From Lachnospiraceae bacterium (GTDB lineage: Bacteria > Bacillota_A > Clostridia > Lachnospirales > Lachnospiraceae): a stretch of 64,000 nucleotides of DNA. The position numbers and the translations under genes were made by a program. Shown in pieces: positions 8,381-17,879 of this stretch. Under the pieces are notes generated by a model that searched no databases, was not told the DNA's origin, and was given only the letters and a program-made list of their open reading frames with translations. Location: NCBI GenBank assembly GCA_028694115.1, contig JAQUUB010000005.1:28087-92086 (forward strand), read 5' to 3'. Position 1 is the first letter of the stretch. Every line of letters begins with the position of its first letter.

Positions 8381-9892
8381 ATGATACTTGAAGAGCTGAG
8401 TAAATTTAATGATATCACAATCCAATGCCATGATAATCCTGATGCCGATGCATTAGCGTCTGGATTCGGTCTTTATCTCTATTTTGAATCCCTTCATAAA
8501 AATGTAGAGCTTGTATATTGTGGTAACAATCTGATTCATAAAAGTAATCTGTGCATCATGATAGACAAGCTTCAAATACCCATTATCCATGTAGAAAAAG
8601 ATCATCCTGTACCAGGAATTCTTGTTACGGTAGACTGCCAATATGGTTCTGGTAATATTACTTCCCTGACCGCAAAAAATATTGCCGTCATTGACCATCA
8701 CCCTGTTGTGATTACAGAGGATATTCTTAAGGATATTCGTTGTGATTATGGAAGCTGTTCTACTATTGTATGGAAGCTGTTAGAAGATGTGGACTTTCCT
8801 CTTAATACTTCTAATAAGCTTGCTACCGCACTTTATTATGGGTTGTATTCTGATACCAGCCAATTCTCTGAAATTTTTAACCCTGTTGACCGGGATATGT
8901 TTGATTCCCTGATTGTTGATCAGAATCTGATTCATCTCATGCAAAATTCAAATATTTCTTTACAGGAATTAGAAATCGCTGGTCTTGCATTGATTCGCAC
9001 GATCTATAATGAGCATCATCATTTTGCCATTATTAAAGCAGGGGTCTGTGATCCCAATATCCTCGGACTTATTTCCGACCTATGCCTGCAGGTAGATGCC
9101 GTCTATACCTGTGTCGTTTTTAGTGAGACTTCCAATGGCATCAAATTTTCCGTTCGAAGCTGTATCAAGGAGTCTCATGCAAATGAAGTTGCCGTTTATC
9201 TATCGCAGGGAATTGGTTCCGGCGGCGGACATACAGATAAGGCTGGTGGTACCATCAATACAACTCTTTTCCATAAAGAATATGGAGATACGAATCTTGA
9301 ATCTTATTTTTCAGAAAGAATAATCTCTTATTTTCATTCCTTTCATATTATTTATGCAGAGAATTTCGTACCTGATTTTTCTGAAATGACCAGATACATG
9401 AAAACAAAAACACCTCTTGGCTATGTACAATTAGATCGTATTTTTTCCACCGGAAAAACGATTACCATTCGTACCATTGATGGGGATAATTCATTCCTGG
9501 TGATACCTGGTACCTTTGCTCTTATAAACAGTAAAGGTCTTGTTTCTATTATCGATCAGGAAATTTTTGAATCGGAGTACCAGCCTCTCGATCTGCCTTA
9601 TAATGTCCCAATATCTTATTTTCCAACAGCAAAGGAATCTAGACATGACAGTTCTGTGATATCTTTGGAAAAGCATGTTAGATCTTGTATTCCTTCTGTT
9701 GAACTGCAAATTTATGCAAAGGAACTTGATAAGGATACAAAGCTTTTTCATTTTGAAGACGACTCTACCTATCATTTAGGAAAAAAGGGCGATTATCTTG
9801 CAATTAAATGTAATCGAAAAAAAGAAGCCTTCCTTATTGACAGGGAAAGCTTCCATAAAATGTATCAGCCTGTTGCATATGTTGAATCCTAA
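8381..9892 (+). CDS. DHH/DHHA1 phosphoesterase with duplicated C-terminal module
   Basis: The first 320 residues are a DHH-family phosphoesterase of the NrnA/pAp-phosphatase type. They show DNPDADALASG (about 18-28), VDCQ, the DHH motif itself (DHHP) near 107, and the DHHA1 signature GSGGGHTDKAGG near 286. Such enzymes degrade short oligonucleotides, pAp or cyclic dinucleotide products. The remaining 180 residues are not part of that family. They contain two copies of a module of about 57 residues (347-403 and 440-499), each ending in a pattern like G-[DT]-[YF]-x-A-[IL] ... ID.E.F...YQP. The second copy (KKGDYLAIKC) resembles the PGDYG domain. The gene stands alone on the plus strand, divergent from mazG and convergent with the PEGA lipoprotein, with a 4-bp overlap of 3' ends. 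RBS GGAGC precedes the ATG. Confidence 0.85.
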   Translation: MILEELSKFNDITIQCHDNPDADALASGFGLYLYFESLHKNVELVYCGNNLIHKSNLCIMIDKLQIPIIHVEKDHPVPGILVTVDCQYGSGNITSLTAKNIAVIDHHPVVITEDILKDIRCDYGSCSTIVWKLLEDVDFPLNTSNKLATALYYGLYSDTSQFSEIFNPVDRDMFDSLIVDQNLIHLMQNSNISLQELEIAGLALIRTIYNEHHHFAIIKAGVCDPNILGLISDLCLQVDAVYTCVVFSETSNGIKFSVRSCIKESHANEVAVYLSQGIGSGGGHTDKAGGTINTTLFHKEYGDTNLESYFSERIISYFHSFHIIYAENFVPDFSEMTRYMKTKTPLGYVQLDRIFSTGKTITIRTIDGDNSFLVIPGTFALINSKGLVSIIDQEIFESEYQPLDLPYNVPISYFPTAKESRHDSSVISLEKHVRSCIPSVELQIYAKELDKDTKLFHFEDDSTYHLGKKGDYLAIKCNRKKEAFLIDRESFHKMYQPVAYVES

Positions 9893-11298
9893 TCATTGGC
9901 AACTAAATCATTAAATGAATACGTTTCATTTTCTATTGAACTATCTAATGTTATAGTATAGCTTTTGGTCTCATAACCATCCAGCTTCAGTGTAATTACA
10001 TGGGTACCTGCGCTTTTTGTAAAATGCAAAGGCGCAATTCCCTTGTAAATACCATCATAATATACTTCTACATCCTCTGGACTGTCTATGTATAATAGAT
10101 TTTCTGTACCATCAATCACATCTTCCTCTTCATTTTCTCCAACATCAATGGATTCACTTCCTCCTGCTTTTCCACTATTCGAGTTAATACTGCTACTTGA
10201 ACTTCTTTTTGAACTACTACTTGATCTACTACTTGAACTGTTATTTAAACTATTACTTGAACTGCTATTTGAGCTACTTTTTGAAGATTTTGAAGAACTA
10301 CTTGAGCTAGAGCTCTTTTCTTCCATTGTTATTTCTATTTCCGCCATTTCTTTTCCAACGCTCAAATACTTTTTAATATCTGTATAGTCTTTTGCGGTTA
10401 CTACCATCTGATATACTCCGTATTCAAGCTCTACCATTTGATTATAATCTGTTTTCTCACCATTAATATATAGTGTTGCGTCGGAAGGCGTAATATGGAA
10501 GGAAAGCTTGCCAATCTTTAGCAGTTCACCCTTTAAGTCACTGACATCTACTACTGTTTCTTTATCTCTATCTACCTTGACACTCTTACTACCACCAAAT
10601 CCATGATAGGTAATTCGCATATCATATGCTCCCTCTGGAACTAGGAGTAGCATATCTGTCGTAATCGGCTTTATAATCTTCCCGATTTCTACCCAGCCAC
10701 CCTGAAAATACTCATCACCTTTTAGTCTGACGTATCCATGACCAGTTTCTAAAATAACAGAATAGATCTGTCTGCCAATGCCTTTTACTGTCAGTGTATC
10801 TTCTTCATTCAGATCCATGATTTCGCCAACCGTATCTCCGGTTACTACTACCAGGTTATCTGTGATTTTATAGTTATCACTTCCAAGAGAAAACATTCCC
10901 TTTTTTTCATTTATTTTCTGATTCTCTACTTCAGAAATTGTAAATGCTTCGGAAGAAACATTCAAAGAGGTTAGGGCTTTGCTATGCAGAGAAATAATAA
11001 TATCTACAATTTCACCAAGCTCAACCTGATCCATAACAATTGCCTGCCCATACTTGTCATACAGCTGGGTCGTTCCCGTGTATGTCAGATCATATCTTGC
11101 ACCTGTTGAGAGTGTTTGAAAGGTTACCTTTTTTTCTTGTGTATTCTTTCGTATTAATACAGCTGTATCGGATGCCTTTAATTCTTCTTCACTAACCGTA
11201 TCCTCTTTCATAGCTGTAACTGTCTGGTTTTCTTGCTTACTGCCACATCCCACTAAAAGTACACTTACCAGTATGATAAGAAAAATCAATTTTTTCAT
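9889..11298 (-). CDS. PEGA-domain lipoprotein with Ser-rich linker
   Basis: The 469-residue protein begins with a lipoprotein signal peptide with lipobox LVGC near residue 18. The central region is beta-rich and repetitive (several IxxVxGxG-type strands, 120-240). A PEGA-like unit follows (SFHITPSDATLYINGEKTDY, about 268-320). Next comes a 50-residue linker almost entirely of Ser with Asn/Lys, then an acidic patch and a clear C-terminal PEGA domain (VEVYYDGIYKGIAPLHF, about 405-460). PEGA domains are found in surface proteins and are thought to bind other envelope components. The Ser linker should let the C-terminal domain reach through the cell wall. Function is unknown. RBS is weak; the start is set by the signal peptide. 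Confidence 0.75.
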   Translation of the reverse strand: MKKLIFLIILVSVLLVGCGSKQENQTVTAMKEDTVSEEELKASDTAVLIRKNTQEKKVTFQTLSTGARYDLTYTGTTQLYDKYGQAIVMDQVELGEIVDIIISLHSKALTSLNVSSEAFTISEVENQKINEKKGMFSLGSDNYKITDNLVVVTGDTVGEIMDLNEEDTLTVKGIGRQIYSVILETGHGYVRLKGDEYFQGGWVEIGKIIKPITTDMLLLVPEGAYDMRITYHGFGGSKSVKVDRDKETVVDVSDLKGELLKIGKLSFHITPSDATLYINGEKTDYNQMVELEYGVYQMVVTAKDYTDIKKYLSVGKEMAEIEITMEEKSSSSSSSSKSSKSSSNSSSSNSLNNSSSSRSSSSSKRSSSSSINSNSGKAGGSESIDVGENEEEDVIDGTENLLYIDSPEDVEVYYDGIYKGIAPLHFTKSAGTHVITLKLDGYETKSYTITLDSSIENETYSFNDLVAND

Positions 11299-11373
11299 GT
11301 AAATGCCTCTGTCTTTCGTGCTTACTGTTTTTTACTTTTATGTTAGTATATCATTATTTACAAGGAATGAAAA

Positions 11374-12348
11374 TCAAAATAGTTCTTTTAGAAATAATAA
11401 CCTTTTTTCTTCATTCACAATAAGATTCGTTAATTTTTCTTTATTTTTGTCAGGAATCCAAGCCTTGGAATGATTAAAATAGTAATTGGAAACCTTCCAG
11501 AATTTTTCGGGATATGCTAGTCTGTAATATAAATTTGCCCACTCCGACTTACTTAATGGATATTCTTTCTGATAGCTGTCTAACATTACATGGCCCATTT
11601 CAATATTCCAATTATTTTTTTCGGAAATTTTCCTGCAAATGTTAGCTAAATCTTTGATCCGTGTATCATTGGAATAATGTTCAAAATTAATGGTAAATAC
11701 ATCTTCTCCCATAAGAATATTGTGATAATTGTAATCCCCATGACAAAAGATGCCCCTTGTTAATACATCTTCATAGAGCTGTTCATCGTCTTTTTTTTGA
11801 AGCTCCTCTGTAATTTCCACTGCACGGTCAAAGAAGGAATAAAAATTTTCCAGGTAGTAATTTTCAAATTCTGATTTTTGCCCTCGATTTCGCATGAAAT
11901 TGCGTATTTTTTTTAGTTCTTTTGTATGCTTTTGACATTGCTCATAAAGTGTAATTATTTTTTGATCTCGATTTACACCCTCTGGGAAAATCATGGATTT
12001 ATGTATGATTGCTAAATTCCCTGATGCCTTCTCAACATCGGATTTATTTCTAACATCACATTCTCCTCCTGTTGACCATTCCTTCATTACATAGTTCACA
12101 TGATCCTTATCAGAGGTCAGTAATTCCCCAGACTTGTTTTTAACAAAGGTATCAATTGAATGCACTCCCATTTCTTGCATTTTGTGCATTAATTGATCCT
12201 GGTTTACCAAACGAAGAGAATTCCCACTATACTCCCGGAGGATCTTTAACCCCTTATCTGTTTCCAGAACAAGAGCGCCCCGCCCTCTATAGGTGCGAAG
12301 CACTGTCAATTCGTAGCAATCTAATATGCTGATCCCTTTATCATTCAC
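11374..12348 (-). CDS. CotS-family spore coat kinase-like protein
   Basis: The 324-residue protein has the aminoglycoside-phosphotransferase-like fold of the CotS/CotI/YutH group of spore coat proteins. Recognisable parts are an N-terminal lobe (RGALVLETDKGLKILREY), the catalytic-loop motif FCHGDYNYHNIL near 221-232 and a C-terminal helical part with the Y.r..yPEKFWK segment near 285-295. The usual DFD metal-binding motif reads NFE here (TINFEHY), so activity may be lost or altered. The start at 12348 follows a GGGAGGG site that lies in a strong hairpin after cca. Role in the spore is inferred from the family. Confidence 0.82.
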   Translation of the reverse strand: MNDKGISILDCYELTVLRTYRGRGALVLETDKGLKILREYSGNSLRLVNQDQLMHKMQEMGVHSIDTFVKNKSGELLTSDKDHVNYVMKEWSTGGECDVRNKSDVEKASGNLAIIHKSMIFPEGVNRDQKIITLYEQCQKHTKELKKIRNFMRNRGQKSEFENYYLENFYSFFDRAVEITEELQKKDDEQLYEDVLTRGIFCHGDYNYHNILMGEDVFTINFEHYSNDTRIKDLANICRKISEKNNWNIEMGHVMLDSYQKEYPLSKSEWANLYYRLAYPEKFWKVSNYYFNHSKAWIPDKNKEKLTNLIVNEEKRLLFLKELF

Positions 12349-12353
12349 AGAAA

Positions 12354-12417
12354 ATCCCTCCCAAACCAGTTGGTTCCATCAACATCTGATGTACACTAAC
12401 TAAGGTATGAGAGGGAT
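12354..12417 (-). promoter_or_regulatory. long hairpin between cca and the CotS-family gene, covering the ribosome site
   Basis: Between the cca stop and the next start, ATCCCTC pairs with GAGGGAT (12354-12360 with 12411-12417). Inside, CC pairs with GG, AGTT-GGT with ACT-AACT (one G-U) and CATCA with TGATG. That is about 21 pairs around a 5-nt loop. On the minus strand the 3' arm contains GGGAGGG, the only candidate ribosome site of the downstream gene, and is followed by TTTTCTG. It can act as a terminator for cca and/or hide the ribosome site. Confidence 0.6.
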
Positions 12418-12420
12418 AGC

Positions 12421-13779
12421 TTAATCATTCCTATTTTCTTTTACAAGTAAAATTAATTCTTCTTTTGTATTTCTTGATGGTTCCTCCAGGACAAGATCTA
12501 ACAGTTTATTTAATAGGTCTCCTAGCTCTTTGGAAGGCTTTATTCCTAATTCCATTAAGTCTTTCCCTGTTATTGCAAGGTCCTTAATAGACAAACACTG
12601 ATTTTGACTTACTATTTCTTCATAAATAGCAGCTATTTCTTCTTCCCTTTTTAATTTCTGCTCTCTCAAATAGTCACTTTGAGCATAAATATCTGCTTTT
12701 TTAACTGCAAATAACAGCGGAAATATTCCTTCTCCAATACGGTAAATGGCTCTTCGTACACCCTGCGGTGTAAGAACTGGTTTATAATCATGATACTTTA
12801 CAAGGGCACAAACTACTTTTGTAGTATCGTTATCAAAATGCAGTCTTTGCAAAATCTTCTTTGCGATTTTTTCACTTACCTCGGGATGACCATAGAAATG
12901 GTCGATTCCCTTTTCATCTACCTTTTTTGTCTCTGGTTTTCCAATATCATGAAATAAAATGGCTAATCTGACATATTTTAATGTTTTCTTGTCCTCAAAG
13001 TCCTTTATTTTGACTTGTTCTAGCGCCTTTAATGTATGCTCACCTACGGTATAACAATGATGGGGATGATTCTGACTTGTCAACATCATTTGATCAAACT
13101 CTGGCAGAATCACTTTCGTAATCTCCATATCATAAGCGATTTTTAAAAATTCGGGGTGATTGGAGGTCAGTAATTTTACGAGCTCTACCTGAATTCTTTC
13201 CACACTAATGTCTTTTAAGTTTATGGACAAGGTAATAGCCGCCTGCTTTGTCTGTTCCTCGATCTCATAGCCTAGCTGTGCAGCAAAACGCACTGCCCTC
13301 ATGATTCGTAACGCATCCTCCGTAAAACGTTCCTTTGGATCTCCTACGGCCCGAATAATCCCATTCTCGAGATCTTTATGTCCTTCAAAAGCATCCACAA
13401 GTCCTTCCACTTCATTATAAGCCATTGCGTTTATGGTAAAGTCACGCCGCTTTAAATCTTCGATTAAGTTGGAAGTGAAAAGCACTTCTTTTGGGTGACG
13501 GTGATCTTCATATTCCCCATCAATCCGGTAGGTCGTTACTTCAAATCCTTCTTTTCCTATCATAATCGTAACCGTACCATGCTGGATCCCTGTGTCGATG
13601 GTACGTCGAAACAGGGATTTCACTTCCTGAGGCTTTGCAGAGGTTGTAATATCCCAATCATCTGGAGTTCTCCCCAGAATACTATCTCTTACACATCCTC
13701 CTACCGCATAGGCTTCATATCCTGCATCCATAAGAGTCTGAATAATCGTATGAACTTTTTCAGGAAGCTCTATCATCAT
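12421..13779 (-). CDS. cca: CCA tRNA nucleotidyltransferase
   Basis: Adds or repairs the 3' CCA end of tRNAs. The 452-residue protein has the class II nucleotidyltransferase head: AVGGCVRDSILGR (25-37) with the DWD metal site just after, the RRDFTINAMAYNE motif near 111-123, and the ERFTEDALRIMRAVRFAAQLG motif split over 150-170. An HD domain follows (ILFHDIGKPE near 272-281). HD-containing CCA enzymes are usual in Clostridia. It overlaps the end of ackA by 4 bp (ATGA), indicating coupling. Confidence 0.95.
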   Translation of the reverse strand: MMIELPEKVHTIIQTLMDAGYEAYAVGGCVRDSILGRTPDDWDITTSAKPQEVKSLFRRTIDTGIQHGTVTIMIGKEGFEVTTYRIDGEYEDHRHPKEVLFTSNLIEDLKRRDFTINAMAYNEVEGLVDAFEGHKDLENGIIRAVGDPKERFTEDALRIMRAVRFAAQLGYEIEEQTKQAAITLSINLKDISVERIQVELVKLLTSNHPEFLKIAYDMEITKVILPEFDQMMLTSQNHPHHCYTVGEHTLKALEQVKIKDFEDKKTLKYVRLAILFHDIGKPETKKVDEKGIDHFYGHPEVSEKIAKKILQRLHFDNDTTKVVCALVKYHDYKPVLTPQGVRRAIYRIGEGIFPLLFAVKKADIYAQSDYLREQKLKREEEIAAIYEEIVSQNQCLSIKDLAITGKDLMELGIKPSKELGDLLNKLLDLVLEEPSRNTKEELILLVKENRND

Positions 13780-14969
13780 ATAATTCTGACCGTCTCTCTT
13801 GCAATTGCTAACTCTTCATCTGTTGGGATCACCATTGTGACAACCTTGTCACTTTCCTTGGAAAGAATCACTTCTTCCCCACGTATTTTATTCTTCTCTT
13901 TATCAACACTTGTTCCTAAGAATGCAACATATTCGCCTATTAATTCTCTTGCACTTGCATTATTTTCACCAACGCCTGCTGTAAATACAATTGCATCTAA
14001 CCCTTTCAATGCAACTGCATAGGCACCAATATATTTGGCTACGCGATATGCATAGGTTTCTAATGCCACCTGAGCCTGCTCATTTCCGTTTGAAGCTGCA
14101 TCTCCCAAATCACGGAAATCACTTGAAAATCCATTTGATAATCCCAGTACTCCTGATTTTTTATTTAGGATATCTACTACTTCATCTGCAGACAGGTTTT
14201 CTTTATCCGCGAGGAAGCTTACGATTGCTGGATCAATATCACCACTTCTGGTTCCCATAATCAGCCCTTCTAATGGTGTAAGTCCCATGCTGGTATCTAC
14301 GCATTTTCCACCATCAACGGCAGAAACACTTGCTCCATTCCCTAAATGGCAGACAACCACTTTCAAATCTTTTTTATCTTTTCCCAAGATTTCTGCACAG
14401 CGTTTGCTGACAAATTCATGACTGGTACCGTGGAAGCCATACCGTCTTACTTTATATTTTTCATAATATTCATAAGGAATACCGTATAGATATGCTTTGG
14501 GGGGCATTGTCTGATGAAATGCCGTATCAAATACACCTACCATTGGTACATTTGGCATAATCTCTTTGCAGGAATTAATCCCAATCAGGTTTGCAGGATT
14601 ATGAAGAGGTGCTAAATCATTGCAGCTTTCTACTTCTTTTAATACTTCCTCCGTCAGTAACGTTGCAGCAGAAAATTTTTCTCCGCCATGTACGATACGA
14701 TGTCCGACTGCACCTATTTCATCTAATGATTGAATGACTCCTACTTTTGCATCTGTAAGCTTCTCAATCACCAGCTGCACAGCAACCGTATGATTGCTCA
14801 TACTGATTTCTGTCTTTACTTTTTCTCCGCCTTCTGGCTGATGTGTAATTGCACTGCCATTGATTCCGATTCTTTCACAAAGACCTTTTGCTAATACCTT
14901 CTCTGACTCACTATCGATTAATTGATATTTTAGAGAAGAACTACCACAATTGATTACTAATACGTTCAT
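13776..14969 (-). CDS. ackA: acetate kinase
   Basis: Makes ATP and acetate from acetyl phosphate, the final energy-yielding step of acetogenic fermentation. The 397-residue protein has the N-terminal signature VLVINCGSSSLKYQL, the second ASKHA signature GVFDTAFHQTMP near 147, and catalytic and phosphate-loop segments RRYGFHGTSHEFV and HLGNGASVSAVDGG. Length is normal. The partner pta is not next to it: instead it lies 20 bp after proS and overlaps cca, so it is likely read from the T-box-controlled transcript as well as from any internal promoter. Confidence 0.97.
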   Translation of the reverse strand: MNVLVINCGSSSLKYQLIDSESEKVLAKGLCERIGINGSAITHQPEGGEKVKTEISMSNHTVAVQLVIEKLTDAKVGVIQSLDEIGAVGHRIVHGGEKFSAATLLTEEVLKEVESCNDLAPLHNPANLIGINSCKEIMPNVPMVGVFDTAFHQTMPPKAYLYGIPYEYYEKYKVRRYGFHGTSHEFVSKRCAEILGKDKKDLKVVVCHLGNGASVSAVDGGKCVDTSMGLTPLEGLIMGTRSGDIDPAIVSFLADKENLSADEVVDILNKKSGVLGLSNGFSSDFRDLGDAASNGNEQAQVALETYAYRVAKYIGAYAVALKGLDAIVFTAGVGENNASARELIGEYVAFLGTSVDKEKNKIRGEEVILSKESDKVVTMVIPTDEELAIARETVRII

Positions 14970-14989
14970 ATAATTCCTTCTTTCTTATT

Positions 14990-16432
14990 CTAGTATGCTT
15001 TTCCCCACAAAACTAAATGTTTCGCAGGTTTTCCACAGCATACGCATTTGTCACTGATTGCTTCTGCTCCTTCAAATGGCATACATCTGGAGGTTGCAGA
15101 GGTTTCTTCTTTGATTTTATCTTCACATGCCTGGTCTCCACACCACATTGCCTTAACAAATCCTGGCTTCTCTTCTATCGTACGACAGAATTCTGGATAA
15201 GTTTTTGCTTCATAGGTATGTGCAATTCTATGAGTTCTCGCTCTTTCTAGCATGTCAGACTGGATTGTTACAAGCAGTTCTGCCACTTTGCTTTCAATAT
15301 CATCTAATCCGCATTCGATCTTTTCTCCGGTATCCCTGCGACAGATCACACACTTGCCTGCTTCGATATCTTTTGGACCAATCTCAATACGAAGAGGGAT
15401 TCCACGCATTTCCTGCTCTGAGAATTTCCATCCTGGACTCTTGTCGGAATCATCTACTTTTACACGCGCACCACTCTTTAATAAACGTTCCTTTAGTTCA
15501 TATGCTTTTTCTAATACACCTTCTTTTTTCTGCTGAATCGGAATCACCATAACTTGTGTTGGTGCTACCATTGGAGGAAGCTTTAATCCAGAATCATCTC
15601 CATGTACCATGATAATGGCACCAATTAGACGTGTCGTCATTCCCCATGAGGTCTGGTGTACATATTTTAAAGTATTGTCCTTATCTGTGTATTGTATGCC
15701 AAAGGCTTTTGCAAACCCATCACCGAAATTATGGCTGGTTCCTGACTGCAATGCTTTTCCGTCGTGCATTAATGCTTCGATGGTATAGGTAGCCTCTGCA
15801 CCTGCAAATTTTTCTTTGTCTGTTTTTCTACCTTTAATTACTGGCATTGCTAATACATTTTCACAGAAATCCGCATAAACATTAAGCATCATAATTGTTC
15901 TTTCTTCTGCATCTTCTGCAGTACGATGAACCGTATGACCCTCCTGCCACAAAAATTCTCTGGAACGAAGAAATGGCCTTGTTTCCTTTTCCCAACGTAC
16001 GACGGAACACCACTGGTTATAATTCTTTGGTAAATCTCGATAAGATTGTACTTCTTTCTTATAAAAGTCACAGAATAATGTTTCTGAAGTAGGTCTTACA
16101 CAAAGCCTCTCTTGTAATGGATTTAATCCACCATAAGTCACCCATGCAACCTCTGGTGCAAAACCTTCTACATGGTCTTTTTCTTTCTCTAACAGGCTTT
16201 CTGGAATAAACATGGGAAGATATACATTTTCAACTCCTGTTGCCTTAAATCTTTCATCTAACTGTTTCTGAATCAATTCCCAGATTGCATAACCAGCAGG
16301 CTTAATCACCATGCAGCCTTTTACACTTGTGTAATCAATCAATTCTGCTTTTCGAACCACATCGGTATACCACTGTGCAAAATCGGTCTCCATCGATGTG
16401 ATTGCTTCTACTAATTTCATTTCCTTTGCCAT
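14990..16432 (-). CDS. proS: proline--tRNA ligase (archaeal/eukaryotic-type)
   Basis: Charges tRNA(Pro). At 480 residues it is the short class II form (ProS type 3) without the editing insert found in the E. coli-type enzyme of about 570 residues. Motif 2 is seen around [20 protein letters not shown] and motif 3 near the [16 protein letters not shown] segment. The C-terminus has the zinc-binding Cys residues of this class ([34 protein letters not shown]). Expression is controlled by the T-box leader directly upstream. RBS AAGGAG precedes the ATG. Confidence 0.95.
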   Translation of the reverse strand: MAKEMKLVEAITSMETDFAQWYTDVVRKAELIDYTSVKGCMVIKPAGYAIWELIQKQLDERFKATGVENVYLPMFIPESLLEKEKDHVEGFAPEVAWVTYGGLNPLQERLCVRPTSETLFCDFYKKEVQSYRDLPKNYNQWCSVVRWEKETRPFLRSREFLWQEGHTVHRTAEDAEERTIMMLNVYADFCENVLAMPVIKGRKTDKEKFAGAEATYTIEALMHDGKALQSGTSHNFGDGFAKAFGIQYTDKDNTLKYVHQTSWGMTTRLIGAIIMVHGDDSGLKLPPMVAPTQVMVIPIQQKKEGVLEKAYELKERLLKSGARVKVDDSDKSPGWKFSEQEMRGIPLRIEIGPKDIEAGKCVICRRDTGEKIECGLDDIESKVAELLVTIQSDMLERARTHRIAHTYEAKTYPEFCRTIEEKPGFVKAMWCGDQACEDKIKEETSATSRCMPFEGAEAISDKCVCCGKPAKHLVLWGKAY

Positions 16433-16439
16433 TTATTTT

Positions 16440-16720
16440 CTCCTTTTTTTGGTTGGAGGGATTTTTCGCTTTTTATAAAAAAAGCTCCCGTATCCCTCTT
16501 GGTTGCTCCAAAGGGACCGAAAGATTCGGCGGTACCACCCTTATTAATCTACGAAAAAAATGGTAGATTCTCTTTTCACACCGTTAACGCCGGTTCTACG
16601 TGCATTTTCATGCACTGCTCCAAGGTGGGTTTAACAGTTCTTTCCTGAAAATCTTTCACCTGTGATTCTCTCTCTGTGAGGTAGTGTTCTGTCTACTAAT
16701 CCTTTTCAACGCAAAAAATC
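16440..16720 (-). promoter_or_regulatory. T-box riboswitch leader of proS
   Basis: On the minus strand the leader carries the T-box core AGGGTGGTACCGCC (16529-16542), which pairs with the tRNA acceptor end. A competing terminator follows: TCCCTTTGG / CCAAGAGGGA (16493-16516) and a run of seven T (16477-16483). A Stem I region has the AGAGAGAG motif and TTGGAGC. A CCC triplet followed by A at 16627-16629, just before the TTGGAG segment, is the likely specifier, and it fits tRNA(Pro). Uncharged tRNA(Pro) would promote read-through into proS-ackA-cca. Confidence 0.88.
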
Positions 16721-16790
16721 TTAATTACTTTAATGTTAGGCTATTCGTAAGCATTTGTCAACGAGGTTTTCTTGAATTTTAGGTCTAAAT

Positions 16791-17840
16791 TCAACTTTCA
16801 TCTAACTTCTCATCCTTACATAGCTCTATAATCATAAGCAACCCTACCGGTCCTAGCAGGACACCGACGAGGCCAAATAATTTTATTCCTAAATAGATTG
16901 CCATAATCATAGCAATTGGTAAAACACCCATTTTCTTACTCATAAGTTTGGGTTCTAGTAATTCTCTTGCCAGCGCAGTGACCAGATAGGTAATAATAAG
17001 AATTACACTAATATAGTAATTTCCCCTAATAAATTCTATGATTGCCCATGGGATTAAGACAATGCTCGTTCCAATAAAGGGTAATGTATCTAATAATCCT
17101 ATTACAAGTCCGATTCCAATTGCATTTTTTGTTTTTGTAAGGAAAAGACCAATAATACAAATTACGCCAACGACTGCAAGGATTATTATTTGAGCCTTTA
17201 AAAAAATTTCGATTATATGAATAATTTTTATAACAATCCTCAATAGTTTCCTGCACTTTTCATTCTTTTTTAGATTTTTTACAATCACTTCATAATCTTT
17301 TACAATAAAAACTGCTGCTATTACCGTAATTACAACCGTACCGATTACTCTTGCTATATTTTTTAAATAGTAGAATGAATGATCCATAATCATAGGAAGA
17401 TAGGTGATTTGAAGATTATTCACAAAAGCATTTGCACTATTTAATATTGCTGACTCAATACTTTTATCCTTAATTCCTATCCTCTTTTCTATACAGCCAC
17501 TGCAGTCCTTTATAATTAAAAAGAATTGATCCTTATAGATATCAAGATTACATAAAAATTCTTTTAAAAAATTCACACCTCTTAATAGTAAGAGCCACAT
17601 GAAAAAAGCCAAAACACTTCCTATCAGGAGAGCAAAAAATGATGCAATTAATCCTTTATTGATATTTGTTTTCCGATTGATAAAATCAACAAGTGGTAAT
17701 AGTAAATAGGCAATATATGCTGCAATCAAAAAAGGAATTATTAAGGGTACAATATACTTTAAAAGTACATAAATACCTAAAATAATCCCTATTGCACGAA
17801 ATACCTTGTTGCGAAAAATGCTCATTAATTTTTCTTCCAT
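16791..17840 (-). CDS. AI-2E/YtvI-family permease
   Basis: Polytopic membrane protein of the AI-2E transporter family (about 349 residues; seven to eight hydrophobic segments). It has the family's typical order: two spans at the N-terminus (about 15-60), a third near 70-90, a soluble middle part, and a block of four or five spans at the C-terminus with the motif LLDTLPFIGTSIVLIPWAI near 255 and the GLVGVLLGPVGLLMIIEL end. Members include YtvI, linked to sporulation, and Na+/H+ antiporters, so the substrate cannot be named. An ATG 12 bp upstream is possible, but GGGGG then fits the inner ATG. Confidence 0.8.
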   Translation of the reverse strand: MEEKLMSIFRNKVFRAIGIILGIYVLLKYIVPLIIPFLIAAYIAYLLLPLVDFINRKTNINKGLIASFFALLIGSVLAFFMWLLLLRGVNFLKEFLCNLDIYKDQFFLIIKDCSGCIEKRIGIKDKSIESAILNSANAFVNNLQITYLPMIMDHSFYYLKNIARVIGTVVITVIAAVFIVKDYEVIVKNLKKNEKCRKLLRIVIKIIHIIEIFLKAQIIILAVVGVICIIGLFLTKTKNAIGIGLVIGLLDTLPFIGTSIVLIPWAIIEFIRGNYYISVILIITYLVTALARELLEPKLMSKKMGVLPIAMIMAIYLGIKLFGLVGVLLGPVGLLMIIELCKDEKLDES

Positions 17841-17879
17841 AAATACCCCCATATCACGAGGGCATCAAACCCCTGAATT

